DNA of 64,000 nt from Gammaproteobacteria bacterium (GTDB lineage Bacteria > Pseudomonadota > Gammaproteobacteria > UBA6429 > Thiohalophilaceae): assembly GCA_016125505.1 (NCBI GenBank), contig WGLP01000002.1, positions 124,001-188,000 of the forward strand, in the 5' to 3' direction. Below are positions 8,953 to 18,745 of this stretch, piece after piece. Under the pieces are notes generated by a model. It was not told where the DNA came from. It saw only the letters and a program-made list of their open reading frames with translations, and did no database searches. The position numbers and the translations under genes were made by a program. The number at the start of each line of letters is the position of its first letter. The first letter of the stretch is position 1.

Positions 8953-9057
8953 CGCCCGTATACCACTGCTTGGAACGATTTTCTTGACCCAGGTCTTGGT
9001 ATGCCTGCGTGTTTTGCGCCATGATCGCCCGCTTTTGAAATTCTCGAATGGTGATAT

Positions 9058-10299
9058 ATGCGCATGTACCTTCCCACGATCAGCTTTAGCCTGCGGATTA
9101 CTTTCCTGTTTGCACTTTTTATGGCTGCCGAGTATATCCGTGCGGCCGACTCGGATACTCCGGCACCACTGCAAGAGTCGGGAGAGGAGGCGGAATTGGG
9201 CGGATTCAAGTATTCGCCGAATGCCAGCCTGTCCTACGAATACAATGACAATATCTATGCCACCGACACGGGCGCAGTGAGCGACACTACCCTGCGCGCA
9301 AGCGTGGGCGGGGCCATGATGAGTCGTTGGAAACAACATGCCGTCGAGGCGGGCGCCAGTGTCAATGCGGCGTATTTCAACGATTACTCCAGTGAGAATA
9401 CGACTGATTACCAGGTTCACACCTCTGGTCGTTACGATTTTAACAAGCGCAGCAACCTGTTCGGCGGGCTGTCCTATTCGCGCCTGCACGAGGCACGCGG
9501 TTCGATCGAGGCGGTAAGCGGCGACGAGCCCACCATCTATTACAAGGGACAGGCCAATGCCGGCATCAAGCTGGGCGCGGACAAGGTCTCGTTGACCCTG
9601 GCAGGGAATGCCAGCAATCTGGATTACCGCAACACGCCCGCCGCCGGCAGTGTCCTGTTCAATGACGACCGGGATCGCAATGAATTCGCGCTTGGCGCGC
9701 GGCTGAACTATGCACTTGCCGGTAAACGCTACCTGTTTGCACAGCTGCGTACGGACGTGCGTGATTACAAGCTGCGCTTCGATGAGGCGGGATATGAGCG
9801 CAGTTCAACAGGCTACCGCGCGGGTGTTGGCTACGGTGTGGACCTGGGCACGCGCCTGAAAGCGGAGGTCATGCTTGGTTATCTGACGCAGAACTACGAC
9901 GACGTTGCCTTCAATGACGTTAATGCGTTCGATTACAAGGCCAGCCTGAACTGGTATGTGTCCAAAGACAGTAACCTGCAGCTCGAGCTGTCGCATGCGC
10001 TCGAGGAGACGACACTGCCGGGTTCGCCGGGCTATCTGTATCGGCAATTCAGCATGCAGTGGCGGCAACGTCACAGTGCGAGCGTATTTGCCAAGTATGC
10101 CTTCTCCTATGGCCAGGCCGATTACCAGCAAAGCGCGATCAAAGACGACTATTACGATGCTTCAGTTGGGATCGCCTACGCGTTGCACAAGGGCATTCTG
10201 GCCGGCGTGGATCTGCGTCATCTGCAGCGCGATTCGAACCAGGTGGGCGATGACTTTGCGCGCAACGTGCTGAGCGTGTCAGTGAGCGGGCGGTTCTGA
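9058..10299 (+). CDS. Outer-membrane beta-barrel protein (BBP2-like)
   Basis: A 413-residue protein with an N-terminal signal peptide ending about AEYIRAAD. The mature part is a succession of alternating polar/hydrophobic beta strands with many Tyr, Asn and Asp turns and ends in SVSVSGRF, a C-terminal Phe typical of proteins inserted by the Bam complex. It resembles the putative beta-barrel porin 2 family, often linked to polysaccharide export. The small secreted protein downstream may be a partner. Substrate unknown. Confidence 0.75.
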   Translation: MRMYLPTISFSLRITFLFALFMAAEYIRAADSDTPAPLQESGEEAELGGFKYSPNASLSYEYNDNIYATDTGAVSDTTLRASVGGAMMSRWKQHAVEAGASVNAAYFNDYSSENTTDYQVHTSGRYDFNKRSNLFGGLSYSRLHEARGSIEAVSGDEPTIYYKGQANAGIKLGADKVSLTLAGNASNLDYRNTPAAGSVLFNDDRDRNEFALGARLNYALAGKRYLFAQLRTDVRDYKLRFDEAGYERSSTGYRAGVGYGVDLGTRLKAEVMLGYLTQNYDDVAFNDVNAFDYKASLNWYVSKDSNLQLELSHALEETTLPGSPGYLYRQFSMQWRQRHSASVFAKYAFSYGQADYQQSAIKDDYYDASVGIAYALHKGILAGVDLRHLQRDSNQVGDDFARNVLSVSVSGRF

Positions 10300-10501
10300 T
10301 TCGCACGTATCAGGTGCGCACAGGCTGCGACCATTTGTCGCAGGTATAGTGTCTAGCGTTTCACATATCGGAAAAACAAGTAGCGTTATTGTAGTGTTGT
10401 GCCGGTTGCGTTGGAACTACTCCAGTATCGGTGCGTCAATGTAACAGACCTGACGGAAATACCAGAGGGTTATTATTATTACTACACATGGAGATTGAAT
10501 C

Positions 10502-10822
10502 ATGAAACTAGCTTCCGCAACTTTACTCGCTTCCCTTTTCGTTTCGCCGCTTGCGCTGGCGGATCACAATAGTGTGTGGGGAGAAGGCTGGGCCAACATG
10601 CCGAACGACATTCACAACACCCGCATCGACACCCTGGCAGACGACAGCGACGCATTTACCGATTTCGTGCGTTATGGCAACGGCGCCGATTCAGTGAACC
10701 GCTTCCTCGATGATGACAGCGCGACCCTGGTGAGCTCGATGGGTGCCGGCGGTTCGGATATGGCGCGCGGTGGCGCTGCCCTGGCCGTCAGCGATGTGAG
10801 CCGCGGTGGTTCTCGCCGTTAA
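10502..10822 (+). CDS. Small secreted protein of unknown function
   Basis: A 106-residue protein with a signal peptide cleaved probably after ALA in SPLALADH. The mature part is acidic in the middle and ends in a glycine/arginine-rich tail (RGGSRR). No family recognised. GGAGATTGAATC upstream provides the RBS. It is a monocistronic-looking gene: about 200 bases separate it from the barrel gene and a strong terminator follows. Confidence 0.65.
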   Translation: MKLASATLLASLFVSPLALADHNSVWGEGWANMPNDIHNTRIDTLADDSDAFTDFVRYGNGADSVNRFLDDDSATLVSSMGAGGSDMARGGAALAVSDVSRGGSRR

Positions 10823-10850
10823 TCCATCACGACACTACGTTCTGATACGT

Positions 10851-10877
10851 GCCCCGCTGATGCGGGGCATTTTTTTT
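10851..10877 (+). terminator. Rho-independent terminator
   Basis: A seven-base-pair GC stem (GCCCCGC / GCGGGGC) with a TGAT loop, followed by a run of eight T, lies 28 bases after the small secreted protein gene. Confidence 0.92.
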
Positions 10878-10906
10878 CCCGCTAAAAATCTCTTCCCGTT
10901 TCCATT

Positions 10907-11899
10907 ATGATTACGCGTAACCCGCAAGAGGAAACTGCGTTGCCTGTCATCCAGAGTACATTCAAACCCGCCTGGTGGTTGCGCGGGGCGCATGCCCAGA
11001 CGATATGGTCCAGCCTGCTGCGGTTAAAGCCGAGGCTGAACATTGAGTGGCAGCGGGTGGAATTGCCGGATGGCGACTTCATCGATCTGGCCTGGGCTGG
11101 TCCGCAAACGGGCAAGACGGTGCTGCTCCTGCACGGGCTTGAAGGCAGTGTCCATTCCAGCTATGCCAGTGGCCTCATGCACGCACTCGGGCGGCGTGGT
11201 TATCGGACGTGTGTGATGCATTTTCGTGGCTGCGGCAGAGGCCCCAACCGCCTGCCAGTGTGGTACCACAGCGGGCAGAGCGACGAGCCGCAACGCATCC
11301 TGGAGTATCTGCGCGAGCAAATGCATATCGAGGTTTACGCCGCCGTGGGGTTTTCGCTCGGGGGTAACGTGTTGCTCAAATGGCTGGGTGAGCGCGGCGA
11401 GGATACACTGTTACAGCGTGCCGCCGTCGTGTCCGTCCCGTTTCAGTTGGCGCACGCCGCGCAAGGTATGAACGCGGGTTTTTCGCGCCTGTATCAATGG
11501 TATCTGACTACCAGCATGCGAAAAAAATATAAACGGAAATACGCCAGGGTGGCTTCCCCGCTGCATGTCGACATCGATAAACTCGGGACGTTCTGGCAGT
11601 TTGACGACCAGGTCACCGCACCTCTGCATGGGTTTGACGGCGTGGAGGACTACTATGCACGCGCCAGCAGTCGCCAGTTTATCCCGCGGATCCGCGTGCC
11701 AACCTTGATCCTGCATGCGCGCGATGACCCCTTCATGTATGCGCATACGCCACCGACGCCGGACGAGTTGCCGGACAATGTCTGGCTGGAGTTGACGGAG
11801 CACGGCGGCCATGTCGGTTTTATCAGTGGCAGGATCCCCGGCCTGGCGCAATATTGGGGAGAGAGACGTCTGCTGGAGTGGATCGACAATAACGCGTAA
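10907..11899 (+). CDS. yheT: YheT family alpha/beta hydrolase
   Basis: A 330-residue cytoplasmic hydrolase of the YheT/ABHD group. The opening WWLRGAHAQTIW is a hallmark of the family. The nucleophile elbow is GFSLGG (Ser), the acid lies in HARDDPF, and the catalytic His is in HGGHVGF. Members are putative esterases of unknown physiological substrate. The yheU gene follows 16 bases downstream, the same order as in Enterobacteria. No strong RBS is visible before ATG 10907; a downstream start is possible. Confidence 0.9.
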   Translation: MITRNPQEETALPVIQSTFKPAWWLRGAHAQTIWSSLLRLKPRLNIEWQRVELPDGDFIDLAWAGPQTGKTVLLLHGLEGSVHSSYASGLMHALGRRGYRTCVMHFRGCGRGPNRLPVWYHSGQSDEPQRILEYLREQMHIEVYAAVGFSLGGNVLLKWLGERGEDTLLQRAAVVSVPFQLAHAAQGMNAGFSRLYQWYLTTSMRKKYKRKYARVASPLHVDIDKLGTFWQFDDQVTAPLHGFDGVEDYYARASSRQFIPRIRVPTLILHARDDPFMYAHTPPTPDELPDNVWLELTEHGGHVGFISGRIPGLAQYWGERRLLEWIDNNA

Positions 11900-11915
11900 A
11901 GATTCAGGTAACGAT

Positions 11916-12143
11916 ATGATTATTCCGTATCACGAATTATCACAAGAGGCATTGCAGGCCCTGCTTGAGGATTTTGTCACGCGTGACGGTACCGATTACG
12001 GCCTGGTCGAAATGAGCAGGCAGGAGAAAGCGGCGCATCTGCTTGCCATGCTGAAGAAGGGCGATTTGCTGATAACGTATGACGCCGAATTACAAAGCTG
12101 TGGCCTGGTGACGAAGGAAGAGGCGGCAAAGGCCTTGAAATAA
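11916..12143 (+). CDS. yheU: YheU family (UPF0270) protein
   Basis: A 75-residue protein beginning MIIPYHEL, the standard start of the YheU family, with the EMSRQEKAAHLLAMLKKGD core. The start at 11916 follows family length. Function unknown; it is co-located with yheT, 16 bases after its stop. The gene ends 12 bases before the convergent flippase gene. Confidence 0.9.
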   Translation: MIIPYHELSQEALQALLEDFVTRDGTDYGLVEMSRQEKAAHLLAMLKKGDLLITYDAELQSCGLVTKEEAAKALK

Positions 12144-12155
12144 ATTGACGCTCCT

Positions 12156-13628
12156 TCAGGCCCGCACCAACACCTTCCGGATATCGAACCAATAGGCAAC
12201 TAAAAGATACGTCAGTAACAATAATGTGCCTGAGAGCATGGCAGGAATTTCGTAGTGAATGTTGATTTGGGTATTAACAAGGTAGAACGCGACCGCTAAA
12301 AGCACATACCCCATGATACGCATCAGGGCGTAAGGCACCGGGTAATATTTGCGGCCCAACAGGTAGGATGCGAGCGCCATGCAAAAATAACAAACCAGGG
12401 TTGCCCAGGCCGCGCCTGTGTAGCCGTATATCGGTACCCACCACAGCAGTAATATCACCGTGAGTGCCGCGCCACCCAGTGAAACAAATGCCCCCAGCAG
12501 GGTACGGTCGGTCAGTTTGTACCAGATGGACAGATTAACATACACCCCCAGAAACAAATTCGCCAGCAACAGTATCGGTACGATATGCAGGCCGGAGCGA
12601 AACGCTGTGCCGACAAAATACTTAAACACGTCCAGGTACAACGTCACCAGCAGGAAAATGAACGCGCAGAGAATCACGAAATAGGTCAGGACATCCGCAT
12701 AGGTTTTTGGCGCGTTGCGTTCCTGCGCATGGGCGAAGAAAAAGGGTTCGCCCGCATAGCGAAACGCCTGGATGAACAACGACATCACAATCGACAGTTT
12801 ATAACAGGCGCTGTAAATACCCAGCTGTGCCATATTGGTGTTCAGATCGTACGGCAAGAGATATTTCATCAGGGCCCGATCCAGCATTTCGTTGACGATG
12901 CCGGCAAAGCCGATGATGACCATCGGCAGGGAGTAGCGCAGCATTTGTTTGAAAAGTGCGAGATCAAAACCCGGCGTGATGCCGCGCAATTGCGGCGTGA
13001 GCAGCAAGAGCTTGGCGCCGCTGGCCACCAGATTCGCAATAAAAATATAACCCACGCCAAGCGCCGGATTCCACATGGCGCCAAGGGCGGACTGTGGCTG
13101 GCTCGCGAACGCCTTGCGGCATAACACGATAAAAAACAAACACAGGCCGACATTGACCAGGATTTCGAGTATCTTGATCGAGGCAAAACGCAGGGCTTTT
13201 TCCTGTGCGCGCAATTTTGCAAACGCGATGGAACCGACCGCATCCATGGCAAGGATGGCAGCCACCCAGACGATATACTCCGGGTGATCGTTATGTTTGA
13301 GCCACTGCGCCAGGCCCGGGCTGCCAAGCCAGAAAACAACAAAAAAGATCAGATTTGCGCTGAGCAGAAATATCAGGGCGGTGGAATAAACCGTATCCGG
13401 CGCGGATGCGTCTTTCGGGCGAAACCGGAAATAGCCGGTTTCGAAGCCGAACACCAGAAACACGGCAAAAAATCCCGCGTAGGCATAGAATTCAGATACG
13501 GTGCCGTATTCAACGGGGGTAAACGTGTAGGTAAAGAGGGGAACCAGTAAATAATTGAGAAAACGCCCGATGATCGAGCTAAGCCCGTATACAGCGGTTT
13601 GTGAGGCGAGACGTTTGAGCGTTGACAC
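12156..13628 (-). CDS. Lipid-linked oligosaccharide flippase (Wzx-like, MOP superfamily)
   Basis: A 490-residue polytopic membrane protein with about twelve to fourteen hydrophobic helices spread across its length, starting MSTLKRLASQTAVYGLSSIIGRF, a typical opening of polysaccharide transport proteins. Such proteins flip undecaprenyl-linked sugar repeat units across the inner membrane. No glycosyltransferases or polymerase are adjacent, so it is an orphan flippase here. The beta-propeller lipoprotein gene lies upstream on the same strand. Confidence 0.85.
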   Translation of the reverse strand: MSTLKRLASQTAVYGLSSIIGRFLNYLLVPLFTYTFTPVEYGTVSEFYAYAGFFAVFLVFGFETGYFRFRPKDASAPDTVYSTALIFLLSANLIFFVVFWLGSPGLAQWLKHNDHPEYIVWVAAILAMDAVGSIAFAKLRAQEKALRFASIKILEILVNVGLCLFFIVLCRKAFASQPQSALGAMWNPALGVGYIFIANLVASGAKLLLLTPQLRGITPGFDLALFKQMLRYSLPMVIIGFAGIVNEMLDRALMKYLLPYDLNTNMAQLGIYSACYKLSIVMSLFIQAFRYAGEPFFFAHAQERNAPKTYADVLTYFVILCAFIFLLVTLYLDVFKYFVGTAFRSGLHIVPILLLANLFLGVYVNLSIWYKLTDRTLLGAFVSLGGAALTVILLLWWVPIYGYTGAAWATLVCYFCMALASYLLGRKYYPVPYALMRIMGYVLLAVAFYLVNTQINIHYEIPAMLSGTLLLLTYLLVAYWFDIRKVLVRA

Positions 13629-13710
13629 GCGGCAATCTTAACTTAAACGTGACAGAAAAATACACTTTTAAAACCCCGTGAAAGTTTGGCTGTCTGGCAC
13701 GAATGATTCG

Positions 13711-15408
13711 CTAAAAATCAAAACTGTTCACACCGCCGCAGGCAACGACACTGCCCGTAATATTCAATGGTTGTGAAGCAGTGACATCCGCACGGTATAG
13801 CAGGTGGGGTGAAGTCGCCGGATCGGTCGAGCCTGCGAAGATAAAATAGCGGTTGTCCGTGCTCCAGGGTGAATATGTGTAATATTCGTTGATATAGGGC
13901 CGGTAAAAGAATCTGCTATTCACCGCAAAACTCGCGCCCGTGACGTTATGGGCCAAACTGTTGCCGTCCGGTGTGGTGACGTACAGGCCGGTTTGATCAC
14001 CGTTTCTCACTTCATAGGCAATACGCTGTCCGTCCGGCGACCAGCTCAAACTGAATGCTTCCACTTTACTGTTCGTAAGATTATCCAGCGAGACTTTTAC
14101 CGGGGCGCCGCCGCCGGCCGCCGCCACGGTATAGGCTTCGGTCACGCCGACTGTATCCTGATCCGCAACGTAGGCCAGGCGGCTGCTATCGGGTGACCAG
14201 TAAAACTGGTTCACTCTGGCATTCGTGAGCAGAGGGGCATTGAGTTTGACGCTGCTGGCAGCGACATCAGGTAAGGCCGAATACAGTTCATATTGACCGG
14301 CAATATCCTGGGTGGATGTGTAAGCGACTCGACTGAAATCCGGCGACCAGGCAAAGCGATCGATGGAACGGCCCGCGGCGAGGGTGCCGGAGATGTTGAT
14401 GCCATTGCGCGCGGTACTGTTCTGTGTGTCATGGGTATACAAACCGGGCGTCGCGTAATACAGCAGATAACGACTGTCTCCCGACCAATAGAGTCGGAAA
14501 AAACAGCTCTGGCCGCTTGTCAGGGGAATATTTACTCTACGCTTTCCGGTCGACAGGCCGCTGTCTTCACCGGCATTGGCGATGTAGATCTCGCGCATGC
14601 TGCCCGAGTCTTCGTAGGAGACGTAGCCGATTCTCGTACTGTCCGGTGACCAGGCCATTTCCTGTACCGATGCCGAGACGGTGGTCATGATGGCCGAACC
14701 GCTGACACGCACGCTGTTACGTCCGCCGATGGTGGTGTCATGGGTATTGATGGCGAAACGATCGACGATATATCCGGTACGCGTCAGTGTCCGCACGTAA
14801 TACGCCACGTAACGACTGTCCGGCGACCATCTCGCCTCGCCAATGCGTACGACCGCGGGGCTGCCGACCGTGCCGCTGATCTTGTGGTGATCACTGCCAT
14901 CGGCGTTCACCAGGTAGAGTTCTTGAATCTCATCGATATCCGCATCGGCCAGATATACCAGCCGGGTACTGTCGGGTGACCACCAGAAGGCATCTGCGCC
15001 ATAACCCTGACCGACATCCGCGTTCGGCCCCAGTCCCTGCGAGACCTTCACATGGTTAGTGCCATCGACATTCACCACGTAGAGGTCGGCCACGCCGGCG
15101 CTGTCCTCTATCGCCGTGTAGGCGACCTTGGTTTTATCCGGTGACAGTTTAAACATGCCGACGCTGCCACTGAGAAGTGTACTGGAGAGTTTGACCAGGC
15201 CACTGCCGTCATCCTGTACTGCGTAGAGTTCCCTGGTACCTGCCGTTTGCTTGTCGGCAACGAACACGACGGTCTCAGGCGTCCGTGTCGTGGTCGTGGT
15301 ACTGCCGCCGCTGCCACCACCGCCGCCGCAGGCGCTCAGGATGAACAGGGCACAGACCCCCAGGATGCTGGGTTTGCGCAGGGCGGCTAGGTGATGTGGA
15401 ACAGGCAT
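13711..15408 (-). CDS. TolB-like beta-propeller lipoprotein (PD40 repeats)
   Basis: A 565-residue protein. The start at 15408 is chosen because GGGGA lies upstream and it gives a clean lipoprotein signal (LSAC, then a poly-glycine tether); the frame extends 73 codons further without support. At least nine copies of a WSPDS.R.AY-type motif mark a WD40/PD40 beta-propeller like TolB or the N-terminal domain of oligopeptidases. There is no peptidase domain. Probably anchored in the outer membrane facing the periplasm or surface; binding partner unknown. Confidence 0.8.
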   Translation of the reverse strand: MPVPHHLAALRKPSILGVCALFILSACGGGGGSGGSTTTTTRTPETVVFVADKQTAGTRELYAVQDDGSGLVKLSSTLLSGSVGMFKLSPDKTKVAYTAIEDSAGVADLYVVNVDGTNHVKVSQGLGPNADVGQGYGADAFWWSPDSTRLVYLADADIDEIQELYLVNADGSDHHKISGTVGSPAVVRIGEARWSPDSRYVAYYVRTLTRTGYIVDRFAINTHDTTIGGRNSVRVSGSAIMTTVSASVQEMAWSPDSTRIGYVSYEDSGSMREIYIANAGEDSGLSTGKRRVNIPLTSGQSCFFRLYWSGDSRYLLYYATPGLYTHDTQNSTARNGINISGTLAAGRSIDRFAWSPDFSRVAYTSTQDIAGQYELYSALPDVAASSVKLNAPLLTNARVNQFYWSPDSSRLAYVADQDTVGVTEAYTVAAAGGGAPVKVSLDNLTNSKVEAFSLSWSPDGQRIAYEVRNGDQTGLYVTTPDGNSLAHNVTGASFAVNSRFFYRPYINEYYTYSPWSTDNRYFIFAGSTDPATSPHLLYRADVTASQPLNITGSVVACGGVNSFDF

Positions 15409-15562
15409 GGCGATTTCCCCGGTGTTTTCAATGATTAAATTATGGGGAAAGGTGGCGACTTCGCCTATTAACCAAAAGTATGTACGACTACATACTTTCG
15501 TCGGTAGGTGACGGTAAACGGCGTATTGCCAGATATACCAATATATTAGGTTAAGGTGGGGC

Positions 15563-16186
15563 TTACGGGATGCGTACGCCTTCCCGGGCCAGCGCACGTT
15601 TGCGCTGGGCATGACAGTCACGCGCATCCTTGACCATGTAGTGTTCGCCGGAATGGCGAAAACCGAGCTTGCTATAAAAATGCTTTAACTGTTTTATCTG
15701 TGCCGGTGTCCGTTCATTCATGTCCTCATCAAGAATCGGCATCGCCTTCAGCGCAACCAGGGTCTTGTTCAGGTCGATGACCTGGCTCATGCGCTTGAGC
15801 ATTTCGGTACCGATATGCATGCCGCGGTAAGGTTTTTCCACGACGAGTTCATCGATATACACCAGCGCGGCGCAAGGCGTTGTCTCGACTTCGTCACGGC
15901 TGCAACATTCGACGAAACATTCGTTGTTCGTCAGGATATGCGCACCCAGATCGGAAACCTCCGCAGAGATGCTGTCGAACAGCTCCTGCAGGTCCTCGTA
16001 GTGTTCACGCGCACTTGCCAGATCCAGCCGGTGACCCTTGAGACGGGCAACCACCTTCTCTTCCGCATCCTCGTCACAGTAAATTGCCTTGCCGTTAAAA
16101 TCGAGGAGGAAATGGCTGAACTCTTCGAGCTCAGATGGCTTTACCGTAAATTCGAATTCAAGTTCGGAAATGATATCTGGGTGCAT
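15563..16186 (-). CDS. GNAT-fold N-acetyltransferase-like protein
   Basis: A 207-residue cytoplasmic protein. The second half has an acetyl-CoA-binding type motif (VEKPYRGMHIGTEMLKRM) and a later HFYSKLGF segment, both characteristic of GNAT folds. The first 90 residues are acidic and helical and do not match a known domain. The start codon lies three bases beyond a hairpin-forming palindrome that contains the likely RBS. Substrate unknown. Confidence 0.7.
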   Translation of the reverse strand: MHPDIISELEFEFTVKPSELEEFSHFLLDFNGKAIYCDEDAEEKVVARLKGHRLDLASAREHYEDLQELFDSISAEVSDLGAHILTNNECFVECCSRDEVETTPCAALVYIDELVVEKPYRGMHIGTEMLKRMSQVIDLNKTLVALKAMPILDEDMNERTPAQIKQLKHFYSKLGFRHSGEHYMVKDARDCHAQRKRALAREGVRIP

Positions 16187-16189
16187 AAT

Positions 16190-16210
16190 AAAAAACCTGC
16201 AGGGTTTTTT
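16190..16210 (-). promoter_or_regulatory. Palindrome over the RBS of the GNAT-like gene
   Basis: Read on the minus strand, a run of six A, a CCCTGCAGG core and a run of six T form a near-perfect inverted repeat ending three bases before the ATG. The CAGG likely used as Shine-Dalgarno is inside it, so folding could limit translation. Confidence 0.4.
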
Positions 16211-16300
16211 CCAAAATAGAGTTCTGCACAGTATTTTTCAAGTAATTTTCCCGCTTTTAGTGTAATGTTTCACATGGAAAATTGATGTTGATCAACTCTT

Positions 16301-17248
16301 ATGTCGACTTCCTCTATCGCCGTTATCGCCGGTCCGGAACTGGCAGATTACCACTTCGGAGACGCCCACCCGTTCGGCCCTTTGCGCCACCAGGCATTTC
16401 TCGATGGCATGCTGCAGCGGCAACTCAATACTCTGGTGGACTGGCTCAAGCCCACGCATTGCGAAGCGGAGACATTACGGCTTTTCCATTCACAGGAGTA
16501 CATTGAAAAAATCCGGCAAAGATCGGCGGTCGGCTTCGGCTACCTGGATCATGGCGATACCCCGGCCAGAAAAGGTATCTACGATGCCGCGTGCACGGTG
16601 GTAGGCTCCGTCCTCGACATGATCGACCGCATCGTCGCGGGAGAATACCGGCGCGGTTTTGTGCCCATCGCCGGCCTGCATCATGGCTACCGCGATCATT
16701 GCAGCGGGTTTTGCGTATTCAATGATTGTGCGATTGCGATTGAACATTTACGCCAAAAGCATGGCCTGCAAAAAATCCTGTACGTCGATATCGATGCGCA
16801 TCACGGCGACGGCGTGTTCTATAACTACGAGAGTGACAGCAAGCTGTTCGTTGTGGATTTTCATGAAGATGGGCAGTTCCTCTATCCGGGTACCGGCGAC
16901 GCGGATGAGACCGGCACGGGTCCCGCAGTCGGCACCATGATGAATTTTCCGATGTTCATGCACGCCAAAGACAGCGATTTTATCGAATTGTGGAATATCG
17001 CGGAGATGTTCATTCGCTCCATCGAGCCCGAGTTCATTATCCTGCAATGCGGCGCTGACAGCATGCAGGGCGATCCCATCACTCACCTGGAATATTCACC
17101 CGAGGTCTACCGCCATGTCGCGCAGAGCCTGTGCCAACTGGCGGATGAATTCTGCCAGGGACGCGTCATCGGCCTGGGGGGTGGCGGCTATAACATGGAA
17201 AATATTGCCCGGGCGTGGCCGGTAGTCGTCGAGGCCATGCTGGGCTGA
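16301..17248 (+). CDS. Histone deacetylase family protein (AcuC/HdaH-like)
   Basis: A 315-residue zinc-dependent deacetylase fold. The His pair in GLHHGYRDH, the zinc ligands in DIDAHHGDG and CGADSMQGDP, and the GGGGYN segment with the transition-state Tyr are all present, so it should be catalytically competent. Bacterial members deacetylate polyamines, acetoin-pathway enzymes or other small substrates. It is transcribed alone, divergent from the GNAT-like gene, which hints at an acetylation/deacetylation pair (inference). Confidence 0.9.
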   Translation: MSTSSIAVIAGPELADYHFGDAHPFGPLRHQAFLDGMLQRQLNTLVDWLKPTHCEAETLRLFHSQEYIEKIRQRSAVGFGYLDHGDTPARKGIYDAACTVVGSVLDMIDRIVAGEYRRGFVPIAGLHHGYRDHCSGFCVFNDCAIAIEHLRQKHGLQKILYVDIDAHHGDGVFYNYESDSKLFVVDFHEDGQFLYPGTGDADETGTGPAVGTMMNFPMFMHAKDSDFIELWNIAEMFIRSIEPEFIILQCGADSMQGDPITHLEYSPEVYRHVAQSLCQLADEFCQGRVIGLGGGGYNMENIARAWPVVVEAMLG

Positions 17249-17718
17249 GTCCGGGATAGTGATGATCATCCGAACAAACGTGGCAACAAGCCGGACGAGG
17301 TTTGTTTCCCGGTAAGTTTGCGGGTGAGCGCATGCTTGAGCGGCGGAAAATTGTTGGCGAGCCGCATTGTTTGGGAATGCGTATGCCTTGCGCGCTAACC
17401 AAACGCCATCTTCCCCGAGTGTAACCGTCACACGTCCTGATGATTGTCGTTTTTGCTACATGAGCAGCAAGATGACGTTGTCGTCTTTAAAACAAATTTT
17501 GTCTTTAATGCGACAAGGCCTGAAAGCCCGGCCAGCGTGCCGCGCGCAATCTCTATTTGTCATCACGCACCAGTCCCCATAAAATTCTGGTCGTTACGAA
17601 ACGATATGATGATTGTTTTAACAAAGGCGGCGCTTGCGACAGGCGAGAAACGCGTTACGGTTGCATGTCTGGACGTGAACAAAACCGGATTGATGGGATA
17701 AAAGGTAGAGAGATACTT
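17249..17718. other. Gene-free stretch, no confident content
   Basis: This 470-base stretch between the deacetylase and the next gene holds only short doubtful frames: a 33-codon minus-strand frame at 17266-17367 rich in Lys, Leu and Pro, and a 40-codon plus-strand frame starting at 17460. Neither has a clear RBS. The distal part should contain the promoter of the following gene. Confidence 0.5.
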
Positions 17719-18684
17719 ATGACTTTTAGCATGGACAGTCAAACACGGCGGCAATTAATCCAGGTTATCGAATCCGCACCACCACGCCCACACCATCACG
17801 CCCTGCTTGAGGCGGCAAACAATGTAATGACGCATGGCGAGTTTCGCCACGTGTTGAGTAAAGGTGGCTGGTATCGTGTCGGCGGTGTGCTTTCTCCCGA
17901 CGGCAATCGCCTGGGTCTCGCGCTGGAAGACTGGGTGGGCAGTGAGCTGAAGAAGTGCGGCAATGACTTTGAGAAATTTCTTGCGGCCTACACCGACAAG
18001 GAACTGCTGGTGACCCGGCACGCGGGCCGCATCCATTACTTTGTCGCGCCTTATGGGCCAGCACCCGAGGAGTTTTTACAACTGGAAGTGGAGGAGTTGC
18101 AGGAACTGTGGGACCGCAAACTGATCAACCCCGAGCAACCGCCACAGGATCGTACCACCCTGGTAGAGCCAATCGACGCGCTGAAAGTCGATGCGCATCC
18201 GGTTGGCAGTCCGCGCTACCGCTTTGCACGGCTGCTCGATGCGCGTGAGTTGCTTGTCCGGGGCGAAGAGACTCCACTGGGGCGGTTTCTGACGGAGTGG
18301 TCGCAGAGCCGTGCGGCCGAGAATGACCATTTTTGCGAACACTGGCTGCTCGCGAACCTCGAACGTTACGATCCTGATGCCGCCACCAGATTTGACGCAA
18401 CCCTGATGTCAGTACATGCCCGCACACTTACACCATTCCAGTGGGACAGCACGAAAGCCGGTGTGGCTCTGGGAAATCAACTACGCGAGTTTGATCGGGC
18501 CGCCGGCTATCCCGCTGCCTGGTACTTTCATCTTGTTGCGAACAAGTTTGTGCCGGGCAATCTTGCGCTGGAACTCCAGCGCGATCGTAAAAACGGGTAT
18601 GCGTATCTGGCGGGTAAGGACCTGCAGTTGCTGGAGAACCTTGCCTCGGCACCTTATCGGCTGAATCAGGCGGGAAATATTTAA
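17719..18684 (+). CDS. Conserved-looking cytoplasmic protein of unknown function
   Basis: A 321-residue soluble protein. The ATG at 17719 is preferred because GGTAGAGAG lies upstream; the open frame extends 54 codons further with poor composition. There is no signal peptide, membrane segment or catalytic motif I can name. The middle has several acidic helices, and segments such as GYPAAWYFHLVANKFVPGNLALE look structured. It converges on a small secreted protein gene with a shared terminator. No function proposed. Confidence 0.65.
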   Translation: MTFSMDSQTRRQLIQVIESAPPRPHHHALLEAANNVMTHGEFRHVLSKGGWYRVGGVLSPDGNRLGLALEDWVGSELKKCGNDFEKFLAAYTDKELLVTRHAGRIHYFVAPYGPAPEEFLQLEVEELQELWDRKLINPEQPPQDRTTLVEPIDALKVDAHPVGSPRYRFARLLDARELLVRGEETPLGRFLTEWSQSRAAENDHFCEHWLLANLERYDPDAATRFDATLMSVHARTLTPFQWDSTKAGVALGNQLREFDRAAGYPAAWYFHLVANKFVPGNLALELQRDRKNGYAYLAGKDLQLLENLASAPYRLNQAGNI

Positions 18685-18689
18685 CGGGT

Positions 18690-18723
18690 GTCGGTGACAA
18701 ATACATGCGTATTTGCCACCGAC
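18690..18723. terminator. Bidirectional terminator-like hairpin between convergent genes
   Basis: GTCGGTG-CAAATA pairs with TATTTG-CACCGAC across a six-base loop with one internal mismatch. It sits between the convergent ends at 18684 and 18746. No long T-run follows on the plus strand. Confidence 0.6.
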
Positions 18724-18745
18724 GCTTCGCTATTTCTGTTGAAGC

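Noticed and set aside
13075..13550. Plus-strand frames opposite the flippase gene
   Set aside because: Antisense of a clear polytopic membrane protein, no independent support.
17266..17367. 33-codon minus-strand frame (Leu/Lys/Pro-rich)
   Set aside because: No RBS; only weakly protein-like. Could be a remnant but there is not enough to call it.
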